A DNA stretch of 6,952 nt from Clostridiales bacterium. GTDB lineage: Bacteria > Bacillota > Peptococcia > Peptococcales > Peptococcaceae. The notes beneath the pieces were generated by a model. It worked only from the letters and a program-made list of their open reading frames with translations. It did not search any database and had not been told where the DNA came from. Position numbers and translations under genes: made by a program. Location of the stretch: NCBI GenBank assembly GCA_003343815.1, contig QAKL01000024.1, forward strand, positions 1 to 6,952. The letters run 5' to 3'. Positions 5,601 to 6,952 of the stretch are shown here, one piece after another (position 1 is the first letter of the stretch; each line of letters opens with the position of its first letter).

Positions 5601-6952
5601 TTGGGGAAGTCATTTGTAAAAGGCGCCGCTATTTTGACAGTTGCCGGGATTTTGGGCAAAATGATGGGGGCATTGTACAGGATACCGTTTAATCGGATTG
5701 CCGGTAAAGAGGCGGCGAGCTTGTACGGATTGGTGTATCCGGTTTATTCGATATTGTTAGCGCTATCGACGGCGGGGATTCCTTTGGCGGTGTCTAAATT
5801 GATTGCCGAGCAGGAAAAGCGTGGCGACAGTGCTGCCAGTAGGAGGATTTTTTTTGTTGCTTTAACGGTGTTGGTGGCGATAGGTATTGCGGCGGCAGTG
5901 ACATTATATACGGCGAGCGACTGGATCGCGGCAAACTGGCTGCATGAGCCGAGAGCGGCGATGAGCCTCAGAGCGATTGCTCCGGCGATGCTTTTTACTT
6001 GCTTAATGAGCGTAATGCGCGGATATTTCCAAGGTTTGCAGCAGATGATCCCGACGGCGGTTTCGCAGGTTGTGGAGCAGTTTGGCCGCGTGGGCACGAT
6101 TTTTGCGATGCTTTATCTGACGTTGGATTACGGTGTGGAATATATCGCGGCAGGAGCATCGATGGGCGCGGCTGTGGGCGGCGCGGTGTCATTTACGGTG
6201 TTATTGTGTATTTTTGTGTGGTTTCAAAAGAAACATCCGTGGAGCAAGGGCGAAAGCCGCTTGGATTTAACGAATGGGCAAATCATGAAAAAGGTCGTGG
6301 TTTTGGCTATCCCGATTTCGATTGGTGCGTTGGTTTTGCCGATTATGCAGTTAATTGACTCTTTTATGGTGATTCCGCGCCTGATGGCAGGAGGCATGGC
6401 GCAGGCGCAGGCTTTAATTCAGGTAGGGTATATTTCCAGCTATGCTAATCCGATTATTAATCTGCCGTTTATTATTACGACAGCGATGTCGGCGTCCTTG
6501 GTGCCGGCGGTGGCGGAGGCGATGGCAGATAATGATAAGGTTAAGGTGCGGAATGATTTTCACACGGCGATGCTTTTGACGGTAATTATCGTTTTTCCGG
6601 CGGCGGTTGGCTTGTGTGTGTTGGCGACACCGATCTGTACGCTTTTATTTAATACTCCGGAGGCGGGAGTGGCTTTGGCGTGGGTAGCATTTACGGTAGT
6701 GGCGGTCGGTATTTATCAGACGAGCTCCGGCTGTTTACAGGGTTTGGGCAAGGTTTATGTGCCGATGAGCAGTTTGGCTTTGGGTGTAGTGATAAAAATT
6801 GCGTTAACGTATGTGCTGACGCCTGTGTCGGTGCTCGGAATCCGAGGAGCGGCGATCGGTACAGTGGTAGGTTTTGGCTGTGCGGCTTTGTGCAATGTGT
6901 GGATGGTGAGCAAATTTATAGGTGCGGATTGGTTCAGCGCGAAACGGCATTT
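5601..6952 (+). CDS. Oligosaccharide/lipid II flippase of the MurJ/YtgP/SpoVB family, 3'-truncated by the window
   Basis: This is an integral membrane protein of the MOP exporter superfamily, whose MurJ, YtgP and SpoVB branches flip lipid-linked peptidoglycan or polysaccharide precursors outward. The first 450 codons are present with no stop; relatives are usually about 500-550 residues, so perhaps 50-100 are missing. Numbering from the TTG start, the N-terminus reads MGKSFVKGAAILTVAGILGK, then ALYRIPF (24-30), LYGLVYPVYS (41-50) and STAGIPLAVSKLIAE (56-70), all typical of the YtgP/SpoVB branch. RGYFQGLQQMIPTAVSQVVEQ follows at 140-160 and a later gate helix has PIMQLIDSFMVIPR (247-260). Many hydrophobic segments suit the 12-14 helix fold. 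An ATG nine bases upstream (5592) is in frame but badly placed for the ribosome site. The gene is transcribed away from the TRAP operon. The exact substrate, and any tie to sporulation, cannot be decided here. Confidence 0.9.
   Translation, partial: MGKSFVKGAAILTVAGILGKMMGALYRIPFNRIAGKEAASLYGLVYPVYSILLALSTAGIPLAVSKLIAEQEKRGDSAASRRIFFVALTVLVAIGIAAAVTLYTASDWIAANWLHEPRAAMSLRAIAPAMLFTCLMSVMRGYFQGLQQMIPTAVSQVVEQFGRVGTIFAMLYLTLDYGVEYIAAGASMGAAVGGAVSFTVLLCIFVWFQKKHPWSKGESRLDLTNGQIMKKVVVLAIPISIGALVLPIMQLIDSFMVIPRLMAGGMAQAQALIQVGYISSYANPIINLPFIITTAMSASLVPAVAEAMADNDKVKVRNDFHTAMLLTVIIVFPAAVGLCVLATPICTLLFNTPEAGVALAWVAFTVVAVGIYQTSSGCLQGLGKVYVPMSSLALGVVIKIALTYVLTPVSVLGIRGAAIGTVVGFGCAALCNVWMVSKFIGADWFSAKRH

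Noticed and set aside
5744..6192. Minus-strand open frames of 117 and 65 codons opposite the flippase
   Set aside because: They are antisense to a conserved membrane protein and have no ribosome site or domain.
5999..6358. A 119-codon plus-strand open frame inside the flippase
   Set aside because: It is in a different frame from the flippase, whose uninterrupted 450 codons carry clear family motifs; this is a shadow.

Overview
The window looks like chromosome from an anaerobic Gram-positive-lineage bacterium, most likely one of the Negativicutes or a close relative. This is inferred from strong AGGAGG-type ribosome sites, AT-rich spacers between coding regions of moderate GC, a TAXI-type TRAP transporter, a YtgP/SpoVB-like flippase and a thioredoxin reductase with a C-terminal thioredoxin-like extension. 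No ribosomal RNA, tRNA or other lineage marker is present, so genus is not assigned. I see no mobile element, CRISPR array or RNA gene.

Layout, left to right. (1) 2-163, plus strand: the last 53 codons of an isoprenylcysteine methyltransferase-like membrane protein. (2) An AT-rich spacer with an extended -10 promoter, then trxB (369-1577, plus), a thioredoxin-reductase flavoprotein with an extra thioredoxin-like domain. (3) A bidirectional terminator and a second perfect 12-bp hairpin between the convergent trxB and TRAP operons. (4) A three-gene minus-strand operon, read from right to left: a TAXI solute-binding lipoprotein (5225-4239), a DUF1850 protein overlapping it by one base (4239-3760), and a fused 4TM/12TM TRAP permease (3693-1672). 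(5) A 375-bp regulatory spacer (5226-5600) with a near-consensus promoter for the TRAP operon, three TGTATACA palindromes around it, an inverted repeat carrying mirror-image -10 boxes, and a separate candidate promoter for the next gene. (6) 5601-6952, plus strand: a MurJ/YtgP/SpoVB-family flippase that runs off the window and is best started at a TTG codon.

The TRAP operon is a complete secondary uptake system: the lipoprotein captures an organic anion outside the membrane, the permease imports it using an ion gradient, and DUF1850 is a small envelope protein of unknown role that recurs with TAXI systems. The substrate cannot be read from the sequence. The trxB product is a stand-alone redox enzyme and the flippase an envelope-building protein; neither appears linked to the transporter. 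No wholly new system is evident. The most unusual points are the two departures from the canonical form in the thioredoxin reductase (no HRRxxxR NADPH motif, and a thioredoxin domain with a single cysteine) and the operator layout upstream of the TRAP operon.
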